From positions 47,004 to 111,003 of the forward strand of contig JACDOD010000011.1 in the NCBI GenBank assembly GCA_017656265.1: DNA of 64,000 bases, read 5' to 3'. This stretch comes from Bacillaceae bacterium. GTDB taxonomy: Bacteria > Bacillota > Bacilli > Bacillales > Alkalibacillaceae. The translations under genes were made by a program, and so were the position numbers. The notes under the pieces were generated by a model, which was not told the origin of the DNA, searched no databases, and was given only the letters and a program-made list of their open reading frames with translations. This document shows positions 17,093-25,433 of the stretch, piece after piece. The first letter of the stretch is position 1; every line of letters begins with the position of its first letter.

Positions 17093-17817
17093 CATTTTTT
17101 GGCCCGGTAAACCCGGCAGTCCAAAACTTGATTATATTTTTTCATTAACTCGATATGATCCAGCCACACCTCGAGTAATTCTACCTTTAATGTTTCCATA
17201 TGAAACCCTGAAAGCTCCATCTTTTCAAGGCTCTGACTGGATTCCTCCAAAAATGTTTCCCCTTTATGAATACGAAGATCGTTAAACCCGCTGTCATGGA
17301 AGGATTGAGTCCACTCATCCTGGGTTAACACCTGGCTTATTCCATAAAGAGTTTGAATGGTCCTGCGATCTTCCTCTGATAAAGAAGTATCTCCGGTCAT
17401 CTCCAGATCGATGAGTATCCCATCAGGTTTAAGAACCCGATAGTATTCATGAAGTGTCTGTGGAATATTCGTAAAAGCTGTAACCGATTCCGCAATAATC
17501 CAGTCAAATTGACCAGAGTCAAAGGGGAGATTCTCCACATTTCCCTGCACAAGATGGATGTTCAACTGTTCATGGTCAAATCTTTTTTTGGCCTTTTCGA
17601 GCATGATGGGATGGAGGTCTAGTGCGCTGACATGACACTGAAAATGGTTGGCAAGATATTCAGAAGTTTTGCCTGTTCCGCATCCGGCGTCCAGCACGTG
17701 GTGATGCGGTTTAATCTGTTCACGTTCCAGTATGGATCTGGTTAAAGAAAACCCTCCTGGATGGGCACTGCTGATCCCCATTTCTGCTAAAAAATCGAGG
17801 TAGTTTATGTTATTCAC
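17092..17817 (-). CDS. Class I SAM-dependent methyltransferase
   Basis: A 241-residue methyltransferase of the UbiE/Methyltransf_11 kind. The SAM-binding motif I is VLDAGCGTGKTSEYL (about residues 38-52), the acidic motif II is SALDLHPIMLEKAKK, and the motif near QFDWIIAESVTAFTNIP follows. The GTG start at 17817 has AGGGAGG upstream. The substrate is unknown. Confidence 0.8.
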   Translation of the reverse strand: MNNINYLDFLAEMGISSAHPGGFSLTRSILEREQIKPHHHVLDAGCGTGKTSEYLANHFQCHVSALDLHPIMLEKAKKRFDHEQLNIHLVQGNVENLPFDSGQFDWIIAESVTAFTNIPQTLHEYYRVLKPDGILIDLEMTGDTSLSEEDRRTIQTLYGISQVLTQDEWTQSFHDSGFNDLRIHKGETFLEESSQSLEKMELSGFHMETLKVELLEVWLDHIELMKKYNQVLDCRVYRAKK

Positions 17818-17899
17818 CGGTGGTCCTCCCTGAACGTTTGTTTTCTATCATATGGCATTGTGGACCAGGGTGTTCGAAATGGTAGATAAATTGATTAAA

Positions 17900-17933
17900 A
17901 AATAGGTACCTGTACGGCGACAGGTACCTATTT
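17900..17933 (-). terminator. Terminator of the VOC/LLM gene pair
   Basis: A perfect 14-bp inverted repeat, AAATAGGTACCTGT and ACAGGTACCTATTT, followed on the minus strand by TTTT. The arm resembles the AAATAGGTGCCTGT repeats at 21169-21222. Confidence 0.8.
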
Positions 17934-17946
17934 GAATCATTTTTTG

Positions 17947-18645
17947 CTATGAATGAAAAGAAGCATTATCAAATACAGCATGGAGTCCCGAGCCTTCTGT
18001 CAGTTTGAACAATCCATTTTCCAGGTCCCATTCTGCCGACCATATGCCGTTTTCCTTCTCAATCAAACGGGGTTCAGGCAGCATATAGGTTTTCTTTATT
18101 CGCTCTATCGCCGTCTTTAATTGGGAAACGCCAATTTGGATGGAAGAAAACTCTTCATCGTTTGTCAGGTCTGGCCGCGGAGGGTGGTTTTCACCGTCTT
18201 CCCACTCGATTAAGAAGGGGAGTACCTCTTGTTGAACATCATACTCTGGAAACAGCATGCGCCACTTCATCATCGTTCCATCCGGCCTCCTTCGCTGCCC
18301 CGGGTAAGGTCCTTTATAAGGGATGGCGTTTTCTTCATAATGTTTGATCAATGAATCTAGATTGGAGGTACGAAGGGCAAATTGAATGGGTCCATATCTT
18401 TGCAGCCTTTCTGAGAAGGCTACATGCTGAATTAAAGGGTTATCAGAGGTATCCACTTTCATCTGATCTTCTATGCCAATCCACTCAATATAACAGTGAT
18501 TTCCCATAAAAGCCAGATAATTATAAGTTCCCCAGTTTTCATGGTGTCCGCCTTTTGTCAGGGTTAACCGGTGTTCATTGCTGATTGCGCGCTGATCATT
18601 CTCAGGGTTTTCAGAAAAAATAACGAGATGGTCAAAGGCAAGCAT
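17947..18645 (-). CDS. VOC (glyoxalase-like) family protein
   Basis: A 232-residue protein opening MLAFDHLVIFSENPENDQRA, typical of the Glyoxalase_3-type VOC fold, with a second beta-alpha module about residues 70-160. VOC members are metal-dependent lyases, isomerases, dioxygenases or resistance proteins, so the reaction is open. In-frame starts also exist at 18654 and 18651, but GGAG is best spaced for the ATG at 18645. It lies 12 bp after the upstream oxidoreductase gene and probably shares its transcript. Confidence 0.75.
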   Translation of the reverse strand: MLAFDHLVIFSENPENDQRAISNEHRLTLTKGGHHENWGTYNYLAFMGNHCYIEWIGIEDQMKVDTSDNPLIQHVAFSERLQRYGPIQFALRTSNLDSLIKHYEENAIPYKGPYPGQRRRPDGTMMKWRMLFPEYDVQQEVLPFLIEWEDGENHPPRPDLTNDEEFSSIQIGVSQLKTAIERIKKTYMLPEPRLIEKENGIWSAEWDLENGLFKLTEGSGLHAVFDNASFHS

Positions 18646-18666
18646 GGTCATCACTCCTCTCTAAAA

Positions 18667-19665
18667 TTATGACAGGTGAAAGACATCAGCAAGCAGTTCG
18701 TATGATTGTAATCGTTTTTCAAAAGGAACGGCGATGGTGTTTACGATGACTTCTTGAATATTGTAGGATTTCGCCAGTGCTTCGATTTTTTCCTTTACCT
18801 GCCCGGGAGACCCCACAATCATACGTTTCCGGTTATATTGAATCCGCTCCTGCTCGAATATGGAATAGGTTTGCCTGCTGGCCTCTTCCGGTGAAGGGAA
18901 GAATTCATTAAACTGCCCATTTTCAACCCGCAAGAGGGCCAAATCAAGACTGGAAGCCAGGTATTTGGCTTCTTCCTCTGTCTCTGCACAGATCACAAAT
19001 ATGGCAACACTCCCTCTGGGCTCTTTCTGGTGAATGGAGGGCTGGAATGCTTCAAAATATTGCTTCATTGATGCAGCTCCACTCTCACCGTTAATGAATT
19101 GGGCATACGTATAAGAAGTCCCCAGATTTGCTGCCATCATGGCACTCGTTCCGCTGGAGCCAAGCATCCAGATCGATGGTACGCTGTCTCCCAGTGGGGT
19201 TGCTTTGATTTGATATGTTGGATGTTTTTCTCCATGAAGATAAAGGATGAGCTCCTGAACCTGTTTTGGGTAGTCGTGGACATTGGGATATTTTCCCCGA
19301 TTCAGGGCATAATTGACTCCCGGCATTCCCCCTGGTGCACGGCCGATACCAAGGTCGATCCGATTGGGATAAAGATTTTCGAGAACACGAAAAACTTCAG
19401 CGACTTTATATTCACTGTAATGTGGCAGCAGAACACCGCCAGTTCCAATTCGTATCCTGTTTGTATGGGCTGCCAGATGGGCTGCCAGTACTTCTGGTGC
19501 GGAACCCGCCAGACTTTTGGTGCTATGATGCTCGGAGACCCAGAATCGTGTGTAGCCAAGTTTTTCTGTCCATCTGGCCAGTTCCGTTGTCTGGTTTAGA
19601 GCATCAGATGGAGTCTGGTCAGGCAGAAGGGGTGATTGATCCAGCACACTTAATTGAATAGTCAT
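18667..19665 (-). CDS. LLM-class flavin-dependent oxidoreductase
   Basis: A 332-residue luciferase-like monooxygenase of the MsnO8 type: LSVLDQSPLLPDQTPSDAL at the N-terminus, GYTRFWVSEHHS, RIRIGTGGVLLPHYSEYKVAE and RIDLGIGRAPGG are characteristic. It would use reduced FMN and oxygen on an unknown substrate. GAAAGGTG is correctly placed for the ATG at 19665 rather than the in-frame GTG at 19674. Confidence 0.88.
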   Translation of the reverse strand: MTIQLSVLDQSPLLPDQTPSDALNQTTELARWTEKLGYTRFWVSEHHSTKSLAGSAPEVLAAHLAAHTNRIRIGTGGVLLPHYSEYKVAEVFRVLENLYPNRIDLGIGRAPGGMPGVNYALNRGKYPNVHDYPKQVQELILYLHGEKHPTYQIKATPLGDSVPSIWMLGSSGTSAMMAANLGTSYTYAQFINGESGAASMKQYFEAFQPSIHQKEPRGSVAIFVICAETEEEAKYLASSLDLALLRVENGQFNEFFPSPEEASRQTYSIFEQERIQYNRKRMIVGSPGQVKEKIEALAKSYNIQEVIVNTIAVPFEKRLQSYELLADVFHLS

Positions 19666-19775
19666 AACCGACACCTTTCTTATAAGTCGTTGTAAGCTTA
19701 TTCTTCCCTATCAGCGGTATTTTTGCAATGATTCTGATTTAAAGCTTTTTCTGAAAATCTGTTTCAAATCCCCAT

Positions 19776-19803
19776 ACCCCTCCCCTCCTATTCTCATATC
19801 ATA
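19776..19803 (+). promoter_or_regulatory. Putative sigma-K type promoter of spoVIF
   Basis: CATATCATA (19795-19803) fits the -10 consensus CATAnnnTA of late mother-cell genes, with AC 17 bp upstream (19776-19777). Confidence 0.45.
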
Positions 19804-19833
19804 CAAAAGAATACTAAAGGAGGGATTGTAACC

Positions 19834-20091
19834 ATGGATGATCTCTTTAAAAAAATTGAACAGAGAACCGGCGTGAACATGAATGATGTCATCCGCCTGG
19901 CGAACTCTCTGGAGGGTGCGGACCTTCAGGACGAGCGAACGGTTCGGAAACTGGTGAAGCAGGTGTCAAGGTTAGCCGGCAAACGGGTAAATAAGCAAAC
20001 TGAGGATATGATTGTGGACACCCTTGTGAATAAAAAGCAAATGCCTGATATGTCTACGATTTCAAAAATGGTAGATAAAAAGAGAAGATAG
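19834..20091 (+). CDS. spoVIF: Stage VI sporulation protein F
   Basis: An 85-residue protein matching SpoVIF (YjcC): MDDLFKKIEQRTGVNMNDVIRLANS and the central RTVRKLVKQVSRLAGK are characteristic, and the C-terminus is lysine-rich. In B. subtilis it acts late in the mother cell and is needed for proper coat and GerE-dependent gene expression. AAAGGAGGG precedes the ATG. It is a single-gene unit with its own hairpin terminator. Confidence 0.88.
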   Translation: MDDLFKKIEQRTGVNMNDVIRLANSLEGADLQDERTVRKLVKQVSRLAGKRVNKQTEDMIVDTLVNKKQMPDMSTISKMVDKKRR

Positions 20092-20100
20092 CAGGTTTAA

Positions 20101-20134
20101 AAAATAGGGCGGCAGCATTACGCCCTATTTTTTA
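20101..20134 (+). terminator. Terminator of spoVIF
   Basis: AAATAGGGCG pairs with CGCCCTATTT, followed by TTTT. Confidence 0.9.
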
Positions 20135-20230
20135 CTAGAACAAATATTAAAAAGATAAAACTAAGGATGGGAAAGACCAGGAAATCCGCTGATTTGTTAA
20201 AAGGATGCAGCAAGCTTGTCCGAGAATAAA

Positions 20231-20250
20231 AGGGGAGTCCTTTGCTCCCC
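20231..20250 (-). terminator. Terminator of the yjcZ-like gene
   Basis: On the minus strand GGGGAG and CTCCCC enclose a short loop and are followed by TTTT, directly after the stop codon region. Confidence 0.75.
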
Positions 20251-20258
20251 AGAATGAT

Positions 20259-20354
20259 TTAGTAACCATAACCCCATGTTGCTCCAACGATAATCAGCAA
20301 AATGAACAGTACAACAATAAGGGTAAAGCCTCCATAATAACCGTATCCGCCCAT
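20259..20354 (-). CDS. YjcZ-family small sporulation protein
   Basis: A 31-residue protein: MGGYGYYGG at the start, one hydrophobic helix (TLIVVLFILLIIVGA), then WGYGY. This Gly/Tyr-rich head, helix and tail is the hallmark of the YjcZ family of tiny sporulation membrane proteins. TGGAGGTG precedes the ATG. On its own strand CATATGATA (20390-20382) fits a sigma-K type -10 box, and a terminator follows. The gene is too short for routine ORF lists. It neighbours spoVIF, as yjcZ-like genes often do. Confidence 0.85.
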   Translation of the reverse strand: MGGYGYYGGFTLIVVLFILLIIVGATWGYGY

Positions 20355-20567
20355 TGCGTTCACCTCCATTTCATTTACTTGTATCATATGGGGATTCATC
20401 CTAAAGTGACTAGGCTCCTGTTTAGATTTCAGTTATTCATTTAAATGATCAAAAACAGAGGGGGCAAAACATCTTAGATTGACAGGGATTGATATGTAGA
20501 GAATTTTTGGTTCATTTTCAGATAAAAATCCAGGGGATAACAGGATTTGAAGAAGAAATATCCAATT

Positions 20568-20592
20568 AACATGTATAATGAATGTAAACATG
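20568..20592 (+). promoter_or_regulatory. Promoter with overlapping inverted repeat
   Basis: TGTATAAT gives an extended -10 (20574-20579). It is overlapped by the inverted repeat AACATGT...ACATGTT, a possible repressor site. The -35 region is poor. Confidence 0.45.
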
Positions 20593-20615
20593 TTGAGGAT
20601 TGAGGAGTAAATGTT

Positions 20616-21170
20616 ATGAAAAAGAAACACGCATTAGTAGTTGGCGGAACAGGGATGCTGAGCGATGTGACACTCTGGCTCCATAAAAAAGGATATCAGG
20701 TTTCCGTGATCGGAAGAAGGAAAGAACGTTATCATCAGCTGATGGAGCGGGCGGACCACCCTGATCGGATATCCAGTATACTTGTGGATTATCATCATAC
20801 AGAAGAACTTCAGGGAAAATTAACAGAAGCTGTTGAGAAGCATGGTTCATTTGATCTGATTATTGCCTGGGTGCATTCTTCGGCTGAAGGAGTGATTCCA
20901 GCCATTATGAATGTACAGAAAAATAAAGGGCGCAGGAAAACGTTCGATTTATTTCAGGTCAAGCCCTGCAATGCTTACTTTGAAAATAAAATTCCTGAAG
21001 TGCTTCCAGAGTGCAGATATCATGAAATTTTCCTTGGCTTCAAAGTGGTAGGGGGCCACTCACGCTGGTTAACCCACCGGGAAATTTCTGAAGGGGTAAT
21101 GGACAGCGTGCATCACAAACGGAGACAAACCATCGTTGGTCAGGTCGAACCCCGGGACCTTCAACCTTAA
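20616..21170 (+). CDS. Short-chain dehydrogenase-like protein
   Basis: A 184-residue Rossmann-fold protein. The nucleotide-binding loop is VVGGTGMLSDVTLWL (about residues 8-22) and the following strand ends VSVIGRRKER, suggesting NADP. The usual catalytic SxnYxxxK is not evident (IIAWVHSSAEG is where an NNAG-like segment would be), and the protein is about 60 residues shorter than a classical SDR. It may be a divergent reductase or a non-catalytic binder. Terminated or followed by 18-bp repeats. Confidence 0.65.
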   Translation: MKKKHALVVGGTGMLSDVTLWLHKKGYQVSVIGRRKERYHQLMERADHPDRISSILVDYHHTEELQGKLTEAVEKHGSFDLIIAWVHSSAEGVIPAIMNVQKNKGRRKTFDLFQVKPCNAYFENKIPEVLPECRYHEIFLGFKVVGGHSRWLTHREISEGVMDSVHHKRRQTIVGQVEPRDLQP

Positions 21171-21222
21171 ATAGGTGCCTGTCCTTAAATGGGTACCTGT
21201 CCTTAAATAGGTGCCTGTCACT
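21169..21222 (+). repeat. Three tandem 18-bp repeats
   Basis: AAATAGGTGCCTGTCCTT at 21169-21186, a variant at 21187-21204, and a third copy from 21205 that runs into CACTTGTCGA. The arm recurs as a palindrome at 17900-17933 and the CACTTGTCGA tail recurs at 24557-24656. Confidence 0.85.
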
Positions 21223-21322
21223 TGTCGATATATGTCGAATACGATGTTGATAAAAAAACAGGCATATTCATAAAGAATGATCAATGGACTTACATAACAT
21301 CACTTGGAAAGGGGGATCAGGC

Positions 21323-24300
21323 ATGGATGAAATTCCAGTATTGAAGACACAATTTTCCCCTCCGGCTGTTAAAGAGCGGTATGTCAGGAGGGCAAATGTT
21401 TATCAAAAATTGCGGTTAATTCCTGCTTATCCTCTCACACTCCTTCACTCAGGTGCAGGTTATGGTAAGAGCACAGCGCTCTCGTTGTTTTTTCAAGACG
21501 CGAATATTCAGCCATGCTGGTATTCCATCACCCAGTATGATGATGACTTTTCCCCGTTTCTGACCAAAATCATTTACGCCATCCGCACACTTCATCCGGA
21601 TTTTGGGGGAAGGATATTAGAGGAATTAAAATCTATTGACCATTATGTGCATGATCAGGAAATTTGGTCCTTGATGACCATGATGGTAAATGAATTATCC
21701 AGTCTTAAAGAAGATCTGGCACTTGTACTGGATGATCTGCATCATGTCGATTCCTCTTCTCCTATTGAATCGTGGCTTCAGCTTTTTATCGAACACCTGC
21801 CGGATCATATTCATCTCGTCATTTCAAGCAGAAGCCGTCCAAAGTGGCCGATCCTGACAAGAATGAAAGTAAAAGGAGAACTTTTGGAAATACAGCAGAA
21901 TGACCTCTTATTCGGCATCGATGAAATGGAGCATTTACTCGTAGACGTTTACGGCTTGTCTGTTTCAAAAGAAAAACTGAGGGGGATTCATCAGACAACG
22001 GAAGGCTGGGCGATTGCGTGCGGGATGTTTGTGGAACAGCTCCGCTCGGGTGAACGGCTGGATGCGATCTTGCAGATGGAGAGGCGCTCACTTCAGGATT
22101 TGTTTGATTATCTGGCAATGGAAGTTTTATCAAAGCAATCTCCTGTCATTCAAAAATTTTTGGAGCAGACAAGTGTTCTGGAAGTCATCTCAGCAGATGT
22201 ATGTGATGCTATTCTGGGGATGAGGGGGTCGGACCAACTCCTGGAGGATTTGTCGGATCAAAACCTGTTTCTCCACGCTATCGATGATCGGCATTATCGT
22301 TATCATGCTCTATTTAAAGCCTTTCTGGAAAATCGTCTAAAAAAAGATCAGCCTGATGAATTTGTACAGCTTCACGAAAAAGCAGCCCGATACTATGAAC
22401 AAAAAGGAAATATGGAGCAGGCTATTTTTCATCTGGAGCAGAATGAAAATCATGGGCGCGCTGCCCAGCTTTTATCTAAATACGGTTTAGTCATGCTGCG
22501 AGAGGGAAAAATTCAAAGTTTATTTGAAAGGCTGCAGCAGCTTCCTGAATCAGAAAAGGATTTTTTTCCCGTCCTCTGGTATTTGGAAGGAGAAATTTTA
22601 AGGTATCGATCAAAATATAAGTCATCGGAGCAGTGCTACGATCGTGCGATACAGGCTGAACAGGTGCAGCATCATGATGTCGAGGTAAAAAGCCTGGCTT
22701 ATGAAGGCAAAGCGCGTATTTATCTGGATACAATTCAGCCGGACAAAGCGGAACGGATTCTGCAGCAGGCCATTGAGTTCCGGGAACAAATGAATGGTTC
22801 CAGCGAAGATATGGCGAGGCTCTATCATATGCTCGGCGAAAATTTATTGAATGCTGGACACGCCCAGAAAGCTGAAGGGTGGTTTAATCGGGCAAAGGAG
22901 CTAAATCTTCCGTTAGATGAAAGTAACCTGGAAGCCCGTCTTTATTTACGGACTGGGCGGTTATTTAAGGCTAAGAAACTGCTGTTGGAAAGAAAAGAGT
23001 CCGTCCCGCTCAATGATGCCAAGCATTTGCCCCAGACCCACAGGGAAACAGATATATTGCTTTCCATCATTGAAGCCTTTATGGGGAATGGGGAAGAAAG
23101 CAAACGTTATGCCCAGATGGGGATTGAGCTGGGTCTGAAATATCAGGCTCCTTTCGTGGAAGCGTGCGGATGGATGAGGATGGGTCATGCCGTCCAGCTG
23201 CATAACCGATATGAAACAAAATTAGCGGAAGACTGTTATAAAACATCTCTTGACATGATGGAAAAATTAAATGTTTCAAGAGGAAAAGCTGAACCCTATA
23301 TGGGGCTGTGCATCTTATATGGCATGCAGGGCGAATACGAGAAAGCGATTGAAGCGGGAAGAAAAGGACTGTTCGAAACGGAAAAAGTGAAAGATGTCTG
23401 GCTTTCTGCTCTGATTCAGCAATGTATGGCGATTGCAGCAATATATAGCAAAAAGTATGACGAAGCGAAAAAGTTATTAAAAGAAACGAAGGATAGCTTT
23501 ACCCTTTGCCATGATGACTATGGACTGATGCTTTCAGCTTTTTGGAACGCTTATATTTGTTTTGAACTGCAAAACTGGGATGAGTTTGCTGTCTGGATGC
23601 GAGAATTTATAAAAAAACTGCAGGTCGGCTCATATGATTTCTTTATCAGACAGCGAACCACTTTTGGCCCACAGGATATGCAGAATATGGTACCTATGCT
23701 GTACAAAGCTCAGGAAATGGATATCCAGCGTAATGTGGTGATGAAATGGCTTCATGAGTCAGGCTATCAGAATATGCATCATCATCCTGGATACACATTG
23801 CGGGTGAAAACCCTTGGTCAATTCAGGGTTTGGCTTGGAAACCGGGAGATTCAAGAAACTGACTGGCAGAGGGGCAAAGCCAGAGAACTGTTTGAACTGC
23901 TGGTCACCAGACGGAAAAAGATGCTGACAAAAGAAGAAATTTTTCAATGTTTATGGCCAGATCAGAATGAGGAAAGTGCAAACCGAAGCTTTAAGGTTGC
24001 CCTGAATGCACTTCTCAAAACACTGGAACCCGAACGAAAAGCCCGGGCAGAGTCCTTTTTTATTAAAAGGGAAGGGACAGCCTATGGCTTAAACCCTGCT
24101 TCAGGCTATGAATTGGATCTGGAGGATTTTGAGGAATGGGTCAATACCGGTCTGGAAGAGGAGAATCCTGCAAAGGCAAAGGAATTTTTGGAAAAGGGGC
24201 TTGCCTGCTATAACGGGGAATTTCTTCCGGAAAGACGGGTGGAGGACTGGTGCATTACGGAGAGGGAACGTCTGGAAGTCCTGTTTTTAAGAGGCGCTGA

Positions 24301-24544
24301 AAAAATGGCTCAGGTATCTGTAAGGCTGAACGAATTGGATACTTGTATTCACTGGTGCCAGAAAATTTTAGAAGTAGATCCAACGTGGGAAGAGGCTTAT
24401 CGTCTCCTGATGTACAGTTACTATCAGAAAAATAACCGTCCACAGGCTTTAAAATGGTATCAGAAATGTAAAGACGTTCTAAAACGGGAGCTAGGAGTAG
24501 AACCCATGCAGCCAACCAGAGACATGTACCACATGATCCGTTAA
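21323..24544 (+). CDS. STAND ATPase/TPR transcriptional activator with OmpR-type wing and BTAD domain
   Basis: A 1073-residue regulator. N-terminal MalT-like ATPase: Walker A SGAGYGKST (about residues 39-47), Walker B LALVLDDLHHVD. The middle is a long helical TPR region (about residues 380-820). The C-terminus has an OmpR-like winged helix (LRVKTLGQFRVWLGNREI...KARELFELL) followed by a BTAD domain (YELDLEDFEEWV...), the DNA-binding arrangement of SARP activators. AAAGGGGGA fits the ATG at 21323; an in-frame ATG at 21284 lacks a site. It lies directly before the LIV/KASIII cluster. Matching SARP-type direct repeats at 28097 and 35809 make it the likely activator. The ligand is unknown. Confidence 0.88.
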   Translation: MDEIPVLKTQFSPPAVKERYVRRANVYQKLRLIPAYPLTLLHSGAGYGKSTALSLFFQDANIQPCWYSITQYDDDFSPFLTKIIYAIRTLHPDFGGRILEELKSIDHYVHDQEIWSLMTMMVNELSSLKEDLALVLDDLHHVDSSSPIESWLQLFIEHLPDHIHLVISSRSRPKWPILTRMKVKGELLEIQQNDLLFGIDEMEHLLVDVYGLSVSKEKLRGIHQTTEGWAIACGMFVEQLRSGERLDAILQMERRSLQDLFDYLAMEVLSKQSPVIQKFLEQTSVLEVISADVCDAILGMRGSDQLLEDLSDQNLFLHAIDDRHYRYHALFKAFLENRLKKDQPDEFVQLHEKAARYYEQKGNMEQAIFHLEQNENHGRAAQLLSKYGLVMLREGKIQSLFERLQQLPESEKDFFPVLWYLEGEILRYRSKYKSSEQCYDRAIQAEQVQHHDVEVKSLAYEGKARIYLDTIQPDKAERILQQAIEFREQMNGSSEDMARLYHMLGENLLNAGHAQKAEGWFNRAKELNLPLDESNLEARLYLRTGRLFKAKKLLLERKESVPLNDAKHLPQTHRETDILLSIIEAFMGNGEESKRYAQMGIELGLKYQAPFVEACGWMRMGHAVQLHNRYETKLAEDCYKTSLDMMEKLNVSRGKAEPYMGLCILYGMQGEYEKAIEAGRKGLFETEKVKDVWLSALIQQCMAIAAIYSKKYDEAKKLLKETKDSFTLCHDDYGLMLSAFWNAYICFELQNWDEFAVWMREFIKKLQVGSYDFFIRQRTTFGPQDMQNMVPMLYKAQEMDIQRNVVMKWLHESGYQNMHHHPGYTLRVKTLGQFRVWLGNREIQETDWQRGKARELFELLVTRRKKMLTKEEIFQCLWPDQNEESANRSFKVALNALLKTLEPERKARAESFFIKREGTAYGLNPASGYELDLEDFEEWVNTGLEEENPAKAKEFLEKGLACYNGEFLPERRVEDWCITERERLEVLFLRGAEKMAQVSVRLNELDTCIHWCQKILEVDPTWEEAYRLLMYSYYQKNNRPQALKWYQKCKDVLKRELGVEPMQPTRDMYHMIR

Positions 24545-24556
24545 AGTTAAAGTGCT

Positions 24557-24656
24557 TGTCACTTGTCGAAAAATATTTTTGACAACCCGCATTTCTACAG
24601 GTTTTATTGAAGGAAATGCGGGTTCTTTCATGCCTTTTTCCATTCGACAAGTGACA
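24557..24656. repeat. Nested inverted repeat containing a terminator
   Basis: Outer arms TGTCACTTGTCGAA (24557-24570) and TTCGACAAGTGACA (24643-24656) are a perfect 14-bp inverted repeat. Inside it, AACCCGCATTT (24584-24594) pairs with AAATGCGGGTT (24614-24624), followed by TTCTTT, and can terminate the regulator transcript. Confidence 0.85.
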
Positions 24657-24760
24657 GGCACCCAAAACCCAAACCCAAAACCCACAACTGGCACCCAAAA
24701 CCCACAACTGGCACCCAAAACCCACAACAGGCACCCAAACCCAAAACCCAAAAAGAAAAA
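24656..24760. repeat. CCCAAAA-rich tandem repeat with G-quadruplex potential on the minus strand
   Basis: Three 20-bp units beginning GGCACCCAAAACCC follow a CCCAAAACCCAAACCCAAAA stretch. On the minus strand this reads as many GGG tracts separated by TTTT, TTT or TGCC loops. Confidence 0.85.
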
Positions 24761-24772
24761 ACCCTGAGGCCC

Positions 24773-24801
24773 TTTACAATTGTCTGAATATTTTTTATAA
24801 T
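24773..24801 (+). promoter_or_regulatory. Promoter of the TetR gene
   Basis: TTTACA (24773-24778), 17-bp spacer, TATAAT (24796-24801), ending about 24 bp before the start codon. Confidence 0.7.
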
Positions 24802-24824
24802 ACAAAAAGTGAGAGGTGATTCAC

Positions 24825-25430
24825 TTGTCAATTAACAATCATCAGCCCCTTACCAAAAAGGGAATAAAGACCCGCAACAAATTACTGGAAACAGCAGAAA
24901 AAATCTTTGGAGAGAAAGGTTATTTTGAAACATCAATTGTGGACATTACCCAAATGGCTGGTGTAGCTCAGGGCACTTTCTATAAATATTTCCCGTCTAA
25001 AAAGGATATTTATGACGAATTGGTCCTGCAGCTTAGCAGAGATTTACGGGCCTACATCAAAAGACGAATCGAAGAACAAACCACATTCGAGGGGGCACAG
25101 CGCCAGGGATTTTCAGCCTTTTTTGAGTGGGTGAAAGAACACCGCAATTTATACAGTATTATTCAGCAGGCCGTTCTGGTGGACCCCGAGCTTTACAAAT
25201 GGTATTACGAAAAGCTGGCCAGCGGGTTCGTTACATCCATTAACGCTGCAAAAGAAAAGGGGGAATGTAAATCATTTGATGCTGAGACAATCGCTTTTGG
25301 GCTGATGGGAATCGGACAGTTTTTAGGGATGCGCTGGATTATATGGGAGAATTCAGATATTCCTGAAGAAGTTTTTGAAGATGCAATGGAATTTGCATTT
25401 CGTGGGCTAAGTCCCGGGAAGGAGGAGTAA
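24825..25430 (+). CDS. TetR/AcrR family regulator
   Basis: A 201-residue regulator. The helix-turn-helix is TSIVDITQMAGVAQGTFYKYFPSKKDIYDEL (described in parts; about residues 36-66). The C-terminal helices would hold a ligand, and acyl-CoA is plausible from the neighbouring genes. The TTG at 24825 has GAGGTG at the right distance; a GTG at 24816 lies within that site. It starts the transcript that continues, 3 bp later, into the acyl-CoA ligase gene, so it probably represses its own operon. Confidence 0.85.
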   Translation: MSINNHQPLTKKGIKTRNKLLETAEKIFGEKGYFETSIVDITQMAGVAQGTFYKYFPSKKDIYDELVLQLSRDLRAYIKRRIEEQTTFEGAQRQGFSAFFEWVKEHRNLYSIIQQAVLVDPELYKWYYEKLASGFVTSINAAKEKGECKSFDAETIAFGLMGIGQFLGMRWIIWENSDIPEEVFEDAMEFAFRGLSPGKEE

Positions 25431-25433
25431 AAC

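Noticed and set aside
24552..24767. ORFs with repeated PNPKPTTGTQNPQ-like peptides
   Set aside because: Translation of the CCCAAAA tandem repeat; no ribosome site.
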